Shown here: positions 6,465 to 14,264 of the stretch, piece after piece
How the letters are laid out: the number at the start of each line of letters is the position of its first letter
Numbering within the stretch: position 1 is the first letter of the stretch
From: JAFKKF01 sp038323025
GTDB taxonomy: Bacteria; Pseudomonadota; Alphaproteobacteria; Rhizobiales; Kaistiaceae
Length of the DNA: 32,676 nt
Assembly (NCBI GenBank): GCA_038323025.1
Contig: JBBQGL010000023.1
Span: forward strand, 1 to 32,676
Reading direction: 5' to 3'
The notes under the pieces: generated by a model
Database searches by the model: none
Seen by the model: only the letters and a program-made list of their open reading frames with translations
Told to the model about the DNA's origin: nothing
Program-made: the position numbers and the translations under genes

Positions 6465-8615
6465 TCAGGGAATGGCGGTGGTCGGGGCGAGACTGGCCAC
6501 CGGGCGCAGCGACCGCGCATTGTGCAGCAGCTGTTCGATGTTCCGCAGCCACTCCGTGGAAGCGTCCGACAGCGCCGGCTTTGTACCGGCCGAATCAATT
6601 CCGGCGGCCTCGTCCGGCTGGCCGGCCCGGGCAATCGCCTGGCTCGCGACCGGCTTCTCCTCGGGTGCGACGAACGGGATCGGCTTCAATTCAATGCCCT
6701 GGTGGGCGAAAGTCATGAACTTCTTCCACGTCATCGCGGGCAGCGTGCCACCGGTCATGCGGCGTGTCGCCGCGAAATTATCGTTCCCGAACCAGACGAT
6801 GCCGACGTAGTTGCCGGTGAAGCCGTCGAACCAGGCATCGCGGTAGGCTGAGGTAGTTCCTGTCTTTCCGGCCGTGCGGATACCGGCGAGCTTGGCCTGG
6901 CGACCGGTGCCTCTTTCGGGGACCTGGGACAGCATGCCGTTCATCTCGGCGACGACCTTCTCGTCCAGGATTCGCTCGCGCGGTTTCGCATCGCGTCGAG
7001 CATCGTAGAGAATGTCGCCGCGGCTGGAGATGACCTGAGTGAAGGCGACCGGCGTGGTCTGCAGCCCACCGCTCGCGAACACCCCGTACACGGCCGCCAT
7101 GTCGAGCGGCGAGACCTCGGACGTGCCGAGCGGTAGTGAGCGCGTGACCACCAGATCGTGCGTGATACCCATGCGGTGGGCAAGATCGACGATCTTGTCC
7201 CGTCCGACCGCCTGGGCAAGGCGTACTGCCACCGTATTGATCGAGTTGATCAGTGCCGTCGTTACGGTGATGGGACCACGGTAGCCCGGCGAGAAATTGT
7301 GCGGGCACCAGTCGCCGATGCAGATGGGGCCGTCTACGACGACGCTCTGCGGCGTGAAGCCGTTCAGCATCGCGGTCGTGTAGACGATTGGCTTGAACGA
7401 CGAGCCTGGCTGGCGCATCGAGTCGACCGCGCGATTGAACTGGGACTCACCGTAGTCGCGCCCCCCGACCATGGCGCGTACCGCGCCGTCGGTGTCCATC
7501 ACCACCGCGGCCGCCTGGCTCGCGCTGTAGCTCTCGCCGTATTGCCGCAGCGAGGACTCGATCGCCTCTTCCGTCGCATGCTGGAGGGCAAGGTCGATGG
7601 TCGTGCGCACGGTGAGGACGCGGTCGCTGGTTATCCCTGCTTCCTTCACCTTCTCGAATGCCCAGTCGAGGAAATAGTCGGGTGACCCCGAGCCGATCTC
7701 GACTTGAGGAACGACATCGGCCGGGTGGCGCCGCGCGCCGGTGACCTGGCCCTCGGTCATGAAGCCGGCCTGGACCAGGTTGGTGAGGACTTCGTTGGCA
7801 CGCGCCCGCGCCGCCGGAAGGTTGACATGCGGGGCGTAGCGGGCCGGCGCCTTGAACAGGCCGGCGAGCATCGCTGCTTCCGCGAGGCTGACATCCTTCA
7901 CCGATTTGCCGAAATAGAATTCCGACGCGGCTTCGACGCCGAAATTGCCGCCGCCCATGTATGCCCGGTCAAGGTAGAGGCCGAGGATTTCCTGCTTGGA
8001 CAGGTTCGCCTCCAGCCAGATCGCGAGGAAGGCCTCTTTCACTTTTCGCTGAAACGTGCGTTCGTTGGAAAGGAAGAGGTTCTTCGCCAGCTGCTGCGAA
8101 ATCGACGAGCCGCCCTGGACCACCGCATCGGCGCGCAGGTTCTCGAACATGGCGCGGATGGTGCCGAAGACGTCGATGCCGAAATGGTCGAAGAAGCGCC
8201 GGTCCTCGGTGGCGATCACCGCCTTGACCAGCTTGTCGGGCATTTCCTCGAATGGCACGGCGTCGGAATGACGGATGCCGCGCTTGCCGATCTCGGTGCC
8301 GTAGCGATCGAGGAAGGTCACCGAATAGTCGCCCTGGCTGCGCCAGTCGGTCTTGGTTTCCTCGAAGGCCGGCAGCGCCAAAGCGAGGAGGATGACGGAG
8401 CCGCCGGTGGCGAGCGTCAGCCCGTCGCCGAGAACCTCGAAAACGGCGCGGGCGAGGCCGGTGACCCGGAAGCGGCGCATGAAGAGCGAGACGGCGGTGA
8501 GACGCTCCGCAACGAACCGACCGGCACGATAGATCCCTGAATCAACCCGCGCGTCGATGTCGAGGAGGCGGCCGCCTCGCCGCCGTCTGCGGCTGTTTTC
8601 GAACGGATCACGCAC
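6465..8615 (-). CDS. Class A penicillin-binding protein (PBP1A family)
   Basis: A 716-residue bifunctional peptidoglycan synthase. It polymerises lipid II (glycosyltransferase) and cross-links the stem peptides (transpeptidase) on the periplasmic face of the inner membrane. A basic cytoplasmic tail precedes a membrane segment at about residues 66-84. The glycosyltransferase domain carries ATEDRRFFDHFG, with Glu137 as catalytic base, and GGSSISQQLAKNLFL at 168-182. The transpeptidase has the motif SSFK with Ser405 as predicted acylated serine (RQPGSSFKP) and KTGTT near the C-terminus. All expected motifs are present. It precedes the DUF1214/DUF1254 pair on the same strand with a gap of about 80 bp, so the three may share a transcript. 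Confidence 0.95.
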   Translation of the reverse strand: MRDPFENSRRRRRGGRLLDIDARVDSGIYRAGRFVAERLTAVSLFMRRFRVTGLARAVFEVLGDGLTLATGGSVILLALALPAFEETKTDWRSQGDYSVTFLDRYGTEIGKRGIRHSDAVPFEEMPDKLVKAVIATEDRRFFDHFGIDVFGTIRAMFENLRADAVVQGGSSISQQLAKNLFLSNERTFQRKVKEAFLAIWLEANLSKQEILGLYLDRAYMGGGNFGVEAASEFYFGKSVKDVSLAEAAMLAGLFKAPARYAPHVNLPAARARANEVLTNLVQAGFMTEGQVTGARRHPADVVPQVEIGSGSPDYFLDWAFEKVKEAGITSDRVLTVRTTIDLALQHATEEAIESSLRQYGESYSASQAAAVVMDTDGAVRAMVGGRDYGESQFNRAVDSMRQPGSSFKPIVYTTAMLNGFTPQSVVVDGPICIGDWCPHNFSPGYRGPITVTTALINSINTVAVRLAQAVGRDKIVDLAHRMGITHDLVVTRSLPLGTSEVSPLDMAAVYGVFASGGLQTTPVAFTQVISSRGDILYDARRDAKPRERILDEKVVAEMNGMLSQVPERGTGRQAKLAGIRTAGKTGTTSAYRDAWFDGFTGNYVGIVWFGNDNFAATRRMTGGTLPAMTWKKFMTFAHQGIELKPIPFVAPEEKPVASQAIARAGQPDEAAGIDSAGTKPALSDASTEWLRNIEQLLHNARSLRPVASLAPTTAIP

Positions 8616-8778
8616 GTCTGGCGCCTGTCTCGGGGTCGCTCCCGGCTAGCTTGTCTGAAAAACGTGAAGGAAACACAAGCCCGCGCCGGCGTGTCCGCGG
8701 GTGTTTCAGGGCCGCCAGCCCTTGCGTCCGCCCCGTCAGGGTGGTTTCTGAGCGCCGAATCAGGGTGTCTCAACCGTC

Positions 8779-9342
8779 ATGGCCAAGGGAAGCCGCCCGC
8801 GCGGCACCGCTGCCGCAACCCGTCCGCCGGCCGCCGAAACGCCGTTCTGGCAACGGCTGACGCTCGCCGAAATGTCAGCGGAACAGTGGGAATCGCTCTG
8901 CGACGGGTGCGGGCGCTGCTGTCTCAACAAGCTCGAGGACGAGGCCACCGGCGAGATCTTCTGGAGCGACGTCCGCTGCCGGCTCCTCGACGACCGCACC
9001 TGCCGCTGCGGGGATTACCCCAACCGCCATGCCCGCGTCAGCGACTGCATTGCGCTCACCCAGGAAAACGTCCCCGGCCTTTCCTGGCTGCCGCCGACCT
9101 GCGCCTACCGCCTGGTCGACGAGGGCCGCGACCTCTACTGGTGGCATCCGCTGGTCTCCGGCGATCCGGCGAGCGTGCACCACGCGGGCATCTCGGTGCG
9201 CGGCCGCACCGAGAGCGAACTGGACGTGCCGGCCGCGAAGCTCGAGGATCATATCGTCGAATGGCCGGGCGAGGATCCCGCCGACCTGATCGAGGTCGCC
9301 GAGCGCGGGCGCGAGCTCCGCCGCCGCCGTCGCCGCAAATAG
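8779..9342 (+). CDS. YcgN family cysteine cluster protein (UPF0260)
   Basis: A 187-residue soluble protein. The core FWQRLTLAEMSAEQWESLCD leads into the cysteine cluster CDGCGRCC, followed by CRLLDDRTCRCGDYPNR and VSDCIAL, then LPPTCAYRLVDEGRDL. These eight or more conserved cysteines define the UPF0260/YcgN family, thought to bind a zinc or iron-sulfur centre; the biological role is not settled. The N-terminal 18 residues and the arginine-rich C-terminal tail are variable extensions. It is divergent from the penicillin-binding protein gene, with about 160 bp of shared promoter space. Confidence 0.93.
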   Translation: MAKGSRPRGTAAATRPPAAETPFWQRLTLAEMSAEQWESLCDGCGRCCLNKLEDEATGEIFWSDVRCRLLDDRTCRCGDYPNRHARVSDCIALTQENVPGLSWLPPTCAYRLVDEGRDLYWWHPLVSGDPASVHHAGISVRGRTESELDVPAAKLEDHIVEWPGEDPADLIEVAERGRELRRRRRRK

Positions 9343-9454
9343 GACGCTCGCGCCGGCTCGATTGACGTTGGCGCCGGGAAGTCGCAGATGATGACGGGGA
9401 AGGCCCCGCCGCTTGCGGCGCCGCCCCAGCCCGACCACCCCAGGAGATCAACCG

Positions 9455-10012
9455 ATGAGCAAGGCCCCGGCCTCAACCAGCAAGCCCGCGTCGCCGCAGA
9501 GGCCGCAGGCGAGGAAGAGCCAGCACCCGCGCCTCGATACGCCCTCCGACCTCGGCGCCAACGCGGTCGGCGACATTTCCGGCGCCCTCAACGCGCTTCT
9601 CGCCGACGTCTTCGCGCTCTACCTGAAGACCAAGAATTTCCACTGGCACGTCAGCGGCCCGCACTTCCGCGACTATCATCTGATGTTCGACGAGCAGGCC
9701 GACCAGATCTTCGCCATGACCGACGTGCTCGCCGAACGCGTCCGCAAGATCGGCGGCACGACGATCCGCTCGATCGGGCAGATCGCGAAACTGCAGCGCG
9801 TCCTCGACAACGACGCCGGGTATGTCGATCCCGAAGGGATGCTGGCGGAACTGCGCGACGACAACAAGGACCTCGTCCAGCGTCTGCGTTCGGCCCATGA
9901 CGTGGCCGATGAGCACGGCGACGTGGCGACGACCAGCGTGCTGGAAGTCTTCATCGACGAGGCAGAGCGCCGCCACTGGTTCCTCTTCGAGGCAAGCCGC
10001 CGGCCGGTATAG
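9455..10012 (+). CDS. dps: Dps family DNA-binding ferritin-like protein
   Basis: A 185-residue member of the Dps family, which forms a dodecameric shell, oxidises iron with peroxide and protects DNA under stress. The ferroxidase motif is complete: KTKNFHWHVSGPHFRDYH followed by MFDEQADQI, with the His, Asp and Glu ligands. The first 30 residues are rich in Lys, Pro and Ser and probably act as the DNA-binding tail. The ATG at 9455 follows CAGGAGATCAACCG, a good ribosome binding site; an earlier in-frame start at 9413 is less likely. A palindromic repeat lies downstream. Confidence 0.95.
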   Translation: MSKAPASTSKPASPQRPQARKSQHPRLDTPSDLGANAVGDISGALNALLADVFALYLKTKNFHWHVSGPHFRDYHLMFDEQADQIFAMTDVLAERVRKIGGTTIRSIGQIAKLQRVLDNDAGYVDPEGMLAELRDDNKDLVQRLRSAHDVADEHGDVATTSVLEVFIDEAERRHWFLFEASRRPV

Positions 10013-10078
10013 GGGGGTTCTCCACAGCGGGACTACCTCTCGAGCTCCGCTAGTCCCCGCTTTGCGGTGCCAAGCTTC

Positions 10079-10147
10079 GCTGTCTCCCCCTCTTGTGGGG
10101 GAGACAGCTTTGCTTCGATTTGCCATCGGCAAATCGTCAGCAAAGCT
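10079..10147. repeat. Nested palindromic intergenic element
   Basis: Two adjacent hairpins. The first has 12-bp arms (10079-10090 and 10097-10108) around TCTTGT. The second nests CGATTTGCC/GGCAAATCG (10116-10124, 10128-10136) inside AGCTTTGC/GCAAAGCT (10106-10113, 10140-10147). The text CTGTCTCCCCC-TCTT-GTGGGGGAGACAG is of the type found scattered between genes in Hyphomicrobiales. It lies between dps and the next gene, on the same strand, and could act as a transcript-end structure. Confidence 0.75.
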
Positions 10148-10195
10148 GGAGAGGGGTGAGACCTGTTGCGTTTCGCTGCGCGGAGAATTGTCGCC

Positions 10196-11065
10196 ATGAA
10201 ATCGATTGCCCTCGCGCTGGCCCTTGTGCTGCCGGTCGCGGCACAGGCGGGGTCGGCGACCGACTCTTACATCGCGGCGCGCGAGGCCTATGTCGCGGCG
10301 TTCGATGCCCTGGAAAATGCCGGGCCGCTCACCGACGATTTCTACGCGAAGTACGACGCCGCGCTGGCCGACCTCGGCCGGCGGCTCGAGCCCATCGTCG
10401 GCAAGGTGGCGCTGAAGGGCTATTCGGCCGCGGGCAAGGCGAGCCTCGACTCGCTCATCTCCACCGACGAGGGCTTCGGGCTTCTCGACGGCCTTGTCTT
10501 TGCTTCGCAGGACGGCAAGGGCGAGGTGCTGGTGACGACCGACGAACTCTTCCACCGCTGGCTCGCTGAACACGGAGACTTGCCGCATGCCGCCGCCGAG
10601 GCGCTGAAGGCCGACCTGTTCTTCACCCGGGCACTGATCACCGATTCCAACGTAGAGAGCTACGCCGAGCTGCCGGTCGCGGCGGCGGGAACGTCGGCTG
10701 CCTACGCCATCCTCGCGATAACCACGCAGAGTTTCGGTCCCGAGTCGCCAGACAAGGTTTTCGTCGCGCTCGAGCGGGGAGGGCGGCTGTTCCTGGCGAC
10801 CGCGCCGGCGGCGGCGACCGTGACGCGGATTGACGCCTGCGACGCGGTCGCGGCGGACTACGATGCACGGATGAAGGCGGCGGAGGACGCCTACGACAAT
10901 TCGGATCCCCGCGACGACCTGCTCTTCGACGTCTACACCGCCCTGCAGGAAGAAGGCGACAGCGCCTACCGGAAATGCTTCGTCGAGAAGGCACCGGCGG
11001 AAAAGTTCTTCCCCGCCCTGGTGAAACAGGCGCAGGCGATCGTGGACGCTCTCCCGGTATACTGA
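10196..11065 (+). CDS. Exported protein of unknown function
   Basis: A 289-residue protein with a clear signal peptide (MKSIALALALVLPVAAQAGS, likely cut after AQA). The mature part is helical, acidic and rich in alanine and aspartate. It has one probable disulfide pair (Cys in ACDAV and RKCFVEK) and no motif I can tie to a family. The start ATG at 10196 is chosen because the signal peptide begins there; the frame is open to 10166. It follows dps by about 180 bp, separated by the palindromic element. Codon use looks like that of its neighbours. Confidence 0.75.
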   Translation: MKSIALALALVLPVAAQAGSATDSYIAAREAYVAAFDALENAGPLTDDFYAKYDAALADLGRRLEPIVGKVALKGYSAAGKASLDSLISTDEGFGLLDGLVFASQDGKGEVLVTTDELFHRWLAEHGDLPHAAAEALKADLFFTRALITDSNVESYAELPVAAAGTSAAYAILAITTQSFGPESPDKVFVALERGGRLFLATAPAAATVTRIDACDAVAADYDARMKAAEDAYDNSDPRDDLLFDVYTALQEEGDSAYRKCFVEKAPAEKFFPALVKQAQAIVDALPVY

Positions 11066-11254
11066 GGCCGCGTCGGGGCGCGACACTGGTGCGGGAAGAG
11101 TCCGCCGGCGCCGACGGGGGCGACATTCTGCCAACGCCGGCGGACAGGCACGGCTCGAGATCTCATCCCGACCGCACCCGGGACGACAACGGCGCGCGGG
11201 TTGCGCCAGTTCCGGCGATTTCGAGGAACGCCGACCGCCCGTAGACAACGTCGT

Positions 11255-11482
11255 TCAGCGTGTCAGGTCGTAGTCGTCGCGGAGCAGCCTGACCACCGCG
11301 TCTATCCGCGCCTGGCATTCCAGGCCGAAGCCAGGGCTGGCGATGGCAATGGCATACCAGCCGAGCCTCTCGTCGGGCCCCACCTCGACGCGCTGGATAC
11401 GGTCGTCGCAGGCGAACTCGGCAACGATCCTGGCGAGTTCTTCCGCGCTCCGCCCCGCCTTTCCGGCAAGCGCAGCGGTCAT
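11255..11482 (-). CDS. Small protein, unknown function (75 aa)
   Basis: A 75-residue acidic protein without signal peptide. It reads like a compact alpha/beta domain (VEVGPDERLGWYAIAIAS, then ECQARIDAVVRLLRDDYDL). The ATG overlaps the stop of the upstream 56-residue gene as ATGA, a classical arrangement for coupled translation. I do not recognise the family. The coupling and good codon use argue that both are genuine. The pair runs convergent to the exported protein gene that ends at 11065. Confidence 0.6.
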   Translation of the reverse strand: MTAALAGKAGRSAEELARIVAEFACDDRIQRVEVGPDERLGWYAIAIASPGFGLECQARIDAVVRLLRDDYDLTR

Positions 11483-11649
11483 GATTCCCGTCGAATGCGA
11501 ATCCCTTCGCCGGGAGGATTGGCGATCTGGTCCCGGATTCGCTCGGCCGGCGAAAGCGCGGCCATTCTGGCCAGTTGGTCCCGGAGGGACCTCAAGCGCT
11601 CTCGCAGTTCGTCCTCAGTCTCTTCGGGTTCCGGCCGGGCGCGCTTCAT
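11479..11649 (-). CDS. Very small charged protein (56 aa), unknown function
   Basis: A 56-residue, highly charged and probably helical protein (start MKRARPEPEETEDELRERL, then SLRDQLARMAALSPAERIRD, end IRIRRES). It is supported by an excellent ribosome binding site, GGAGG seven bases before the ATG, and by the ATGA overlap with the following 75-residue gene. The heptad-like spacing of leucines suggests a short coiled coil. Tiny charged proteins paired with a small partner can be antitoxin-toxin or regulatory modules, but nothing here proves that. I do not recognise a family. Confidence 0.6.
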   Translation of the reverse strand: MKRARPEPEETEDELRERLRSLRDQLARMAALSPAERIRDQIANPPGEGIRIRRES

Positions 11650-11794
11650 CGATCAACCTCCGACGAAAATCGCGCTGACAACGAAGGGGAGGGGAATCGG
11701 TTCCGCAACGCGGGTGAAGGTCGCGCCCTTCGGTCACAGAAGGACCGGCAGAGATCACCGAGGCGCGGCGCGCCAAGGCCGGGAGGAAATACCG

Positions 11795-12607
11795 TCAGCC
11801 CTTGCGGGCGCTGAAGACGATCGCCTGCAATGGCATGCGTCCGGGGTCGGGTCCGAAGGCCTTGTTGAGGGCGACGGTCACGGCGGCGACAACCGACTCC
11901 GCGCCGGCGGTTGCTCCCGTCCGGATTTCATCGATGACCGGATTGCCGAGGACCGTGCCTTCGGCGAACAGATGCGCCTTCGGAATGGTCTTCTCGACCT
12001 TGACGGCCTCCGCCGTGACGTCCCCGAAGCCGGCGCCCCGCAGCGACGCCTTGATGGCGTCGATCTGGTGGTAGCCGAAAGGCACCTTGTAGAAGCCGGG
12101 CGGCTCCTCTCCGAAGAAGCCGGTGATCGTCTCATGCCCGACGCGCGCGAACGGATTCACGTCGAATGAGTCCCAGACGTTGAAGAAGTAACGGCCGCCG
12201 GCGGCGAGCGTGCGGTGCGCCTCGCGGTACGACTTGTCCTTGTCCGGGAAGAACATGACGCCGAACTGGCACACCAGCGCGTCGAAGGCGCCATCCCCGA
12301 ATGGCAATGCCATGGCATCCGCCGGCCGGAGATCGACTTTCTCCGCCGCCTGGAATTTCTTGCGGGCGACCTCCAGCATGGGCGGATTGAGGTCTGTGGC
12401 GACCAGATGCGTGGAAGCCGGCAAGGCGTTCCGGAGCTTCCGCGTAACGATGCCCGTGCCCGCGGCTATCTCGAGGACGCGCGCCGGTCTCGTGGCAGCG
12501 ACCCTCCGCGCCAGGTCGTCGGCGTAGTCATCAAAGATGTGAGGACCCAGTCCCCTGTCGTAATATTCCGGGATGCTGCCAACGAACTGTGAGGCCTGAT
12601 TGCTCAT
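11795..12607 (-). CDS. Class I SAM-dependent methyltransferase
   Basis: A 270-residue cytoplasmic methyltransferase of the Methyltransf_11/25 type. Motif I for S-adenosylmethionine is ARVLEIAAGTGIVTR (about residues 42-56). The acidic ribose-binding residue follows in HLVATDLNPPMLEVARKK, then DAMALPFGDGAFDALVCQFG and the typical HRTLAAGGRYFFNVWD. The N-terminus (IPEYYDRGLGPHIFDDYADD) and the C-terminal helical part resemble UbiE-like and polyketide-type methyltransferases, but the substrate cannot be read from sequence. No biosynthetic neighbours give a hint. Confidence 0.9.
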   Translation of the reverse strand: MSNQASQFVGSIPEYYDRGLGPHIFDDYADDLARRVAATRPARVLEIAAGTGIVTRKLRNALPASTHLVATDLNPPMLEVARKKFQAAEKVDLRPADAMALPFGDGAFDALVCQFGVMFFPDKDKSYREAHRTLAAGGRYFFNVWDSFDVNPFARVGHETITGFFGEEPPGFYKVPFGYHQIDAIKASLRGAGFGDVTAEAVKVEKTIPKAHLFAEGTVLGNPVIDEIRTGATAGAESVVAAVTVALNKAFGPDPGRMPLQAIVFSARKG

Positions 12608-12803
12608 CGGTCACGTCCTCCCGGTACCCGACCGCTTTCGCGAAATCTCGCGTCCGCACATCGTATCATCCGGCGGATTTCACACGATGGTGCATTTGGC
12701 CGCGCTGTTTCGGGACAAGCCGCCGCGAGCGGGACGGCCCCCGGACCACCCTCGGGAGGGTGTCAGGGGGGAGCCGCGAAAACCCTGCCGGTATCCGTCG
12801 CGA

Positions 12804-13124
12804 CTAGCTTCTGTGATCCGCCGACCAGCCGCGGCAATGGCCCATCTCGTGCCGCAGCATCGGCTGCCAGCCGACGCGCGGCAGGAAGATGAGACAGGGC
12901 GAGCCGATCTCCGCGTAGGAGCAGGCGAGGTGCTTGCCCTGGCACTCGGCGATGAGTTTGGCGGGGGACACGTATGAGATGATCGGCGTCGGGAACGCCG
13001 CGTTCATGAGCGGCCCGTGATCGTATTTGGCCGGCGGCGGCCAGATGTCCTTCGCTCCGGCGGATGAAGCCGACAGGGCGACGATTCCGGCAACGATGCT
13101 GCCGAGGATTTTCGAGGATTTCAT
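12804..13124 (-). CDS. Small exported HExxH protein
   Basis: A 106-residue protein with a signal peptide (MKSSKILGSIVAGIVALSAS, likely cut near SAGA-K). The mature part has five cysteines and ends in LRHEMGHCRGWSADH. This contains HExxH (His92, Glu93, His96), the zinc-binding motif of many metallopeptidases, followed at a short distance by Asp103-His104, which could give a third ligand. At about 80 mature residues it is far smaller than a normal metalloprotease. I recall similar small HEMGHC-NGW-type proteins in related bacteria, but no tested function. The ATG at 13124 is chosen because the signal peptide starts there. Confidence 0.7.
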   Translation of the reverse strand: MKSSKILGSIVAGIVALSASSAGAKDIWPPPAKYDHGPLMNAAFPTPIISYVSPAKLIAECQGKHLACSYAEIGSPCLIFLPRVGWQPMLRHEMGHCRGWSADHRS

Positions 13125-13354
13125 GGTCTTTGCGTCTTGGTTGACCCGGAGCCGGCGTTGTGGCCGAACGGCCCGGTGGGGCACCGCGGGAAGGGGCGGC
13201 CCACACGGCTACTCAAGGATCGCGCCGCCCCTTTTCGTGCCGAAATGGAGCGCCGGAATCGTTAAGGTTACCAATGTCTTAAGGCAAGAAACGGGGCGTC
13301 GGAACGGCTGCGTGGAAAGGCCGTCCGCGAGGTGGCGCGCGCGCGATTCGCTCT

Positions 13355-13369
13355 TGAATATATTCCTAT
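13355..13369. promoter_or_regulatory. Left copy of an inverted 15-bp element (possible operator)
   Basis: TGAATATATTCCTAT, containing the perfect 10-bp palindrome GAATATATTC. The exact reverse complement occurs at 14085-14099. The element is strikingly AT-rich in a GC-rich region and lies 20 bp before the ATG of the gene at 13389, a position where a bound protein could control it. Both copies flank the two unknown genes between them. Confidence 0.4.
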
Positions 13370-13388
13370 TTCAGCGTTGCATGCGGAA

Positions 13389-13676
13389 ATGGAGTGGACG
13401 ATTCGCGACGACCTGCGCCTGGCGATCCGCATGGGCCTGACCAAGGGTTTCAGGCTGGTGCGCGGGCTGCGGACGCAGTTGAACGACGACGACCGCAACC
13501 GCCTAGCCGGCGCGGTCGTCGAGCATCTTGAACTGGCGAACTTCAGGATCGAGAAGGGCGAGCCTGTCCCCGGCCACGGACAGGCATATACGTTTCGTCC
13601 GCTGGCCAGGGAGCCGGCACCGACACCAGCCGGCGATGCCGGCCGCCGCAGCGACGGCCAGCCGAACGAGGAATGA
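13389..13676 (+). CDS. Hypothetical protein, first of a two-gene unit
   Basis: A basic protein of 95 residues if started at the ATG at 13389 (MEWTIRDDLRLAIRMGLTKG). The frame is open to a GTG at 13332, but that part spans an AT-rich element that looks regulatory. The body is helical (FRLVRGLRTQLNDDDRNRLA, AVVEHLELANFRIEKGEPV) with a polar proline-rich tail. No signal peptide, membrane segment or known motif is seen. The next gene starts 3 bp after its stop, so the two are surely cotranscribed. I do not recognise the family. Confidence 0.55.
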   Translation: MEWTIRDDLRLAIRMGLTKGFRLVRGLRTQLNDDDRNRLAGAVVEHLELANFRIEKGEPVPGHGQAYTFRPLAREPAPTPAGDAGRRSDGQPNEE

Positions 13677-13679
13677 ACC

Positions 13680-14057
13680 TTGGGACCGATCACGCTCACC
13701 GCCGGTATCAATGAGGGACGCGATACCGTCCGGATCGAGATCGCCGCGGACGGACGCCCGCTGGCCCAGGCGAACCTCGACGCGGTCGACCTCGATGCCC
13801 TCATTCACGATCTGGGCGTCCTGCGCGGGGCGATGACCGAGCCGGTCACCCCCTCGCTCGATCCCCATGCGCGGGTGGACTATGTGCGCGACCCGGCATG
13901 GCTCGTGCCCGACGCCCACAGCGGGCCTGGCGGGACGACGCTGCTCACGGTGCGCCATCCCGGATTCGGATGGCTTGGCTTCCTCCTCGAATGGGAGCGG
14001 GCGAGGGCGATCGGCGCGGCCCTTGAACGATGGTCGAAGGGACCATCGTCAGGCTAG
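13680..14057 (+). CDS. Hypothetical protein, second of a two-gene unit
   Basis: A 125-residue acidic protein with a TTG start, placed by the GAGGA seven bases upstream that overlaps the end of the previous gene. The first half reads as beta strands (GPITLTAGINEG, VRIEIAADGRPLAQANLDAV) and the second contains a helical end (GWLGFLLEWERARAIGAALE). It is high in GC at third codon positions, as expected for a real gene here. No family is recognised. It precedes the relic phage-like block and may be an accessory cargo of it; that is inference. Confidence 0.6.
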   Translation: MGPITLTAGINEGRDTVRIEIAADGRPLAQANLDAVDLDALIHDLGVLRGAMTEPVTPSLDPHARVDYVRDPAWLVPDAHSGPGGTTLLTVRHPGFGWLGFLLEWERARAIGAALERWSKGPSSG

Positions 14058-14084
14058 GCGGCGAGCGGTGACCGGGATCAGGTC

Positions 14085-14099
14085 ATAGGAATATATTCA
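14085..14099. promoter_or_regulatory. Right copy of the inverted 15-bp element, abutting a -35 box
   Basis: ATAGGAATATATTCA, the exact reverse complement of 13355-13369, with the palindrome GAATATATTC at 14089-14098. It touches the TTGACG box that starts at 14100, so a protein bound here would compete with or recruit RNA polymerase. Confidence 0.4.
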
Positions 14100-14128
14100 T
14101 TGACGGCGTGACGGTGGCCGTGTACATT
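14100..14128 (+). promoter_or_regulatory. Sigma-70-type promoter before the terminase block
   Basis: TTGACG, a 17-bp spacer and TACATT. A nearly identical sequence, 29 of 32 bases including TTGACGGCGTGACGGTGG, occurs at 18247-18278 with the same spacing to a TAGAGT box. The preserved box spacing in two places supports a genuine promoter for phage-like genes. A leader of about 130 nt separates it from the first ATG at 14265. Confidence 0.6.
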
Positions 14129-14264
14129 CCCGGCATCGTCGGAGAGGTATGGCGGCTTTCGCGCTTGGCGCTGCAGGGCAGACTCTGCCGCCGCGTTCTT
14201 GCGCAACGACCGCGCGCATTCGTCGCTCGCCGAAGCGACCATTCCCACATCGCGAAACCCGTTC

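Noticed and set aside
7704..8540. 278-codon open frame on the plus strand inside the penicillin-binding protein gene
   Set aside because: Antisense to the glycosyltransferase domain, whose catalytic motifs are intact.
9473..11248. 591-codon open frame on the minus strand across dps and the exported protein gene
   Set aside because: Crosses two real genes and an intergenic repeat; composition is that of a shadow frame.
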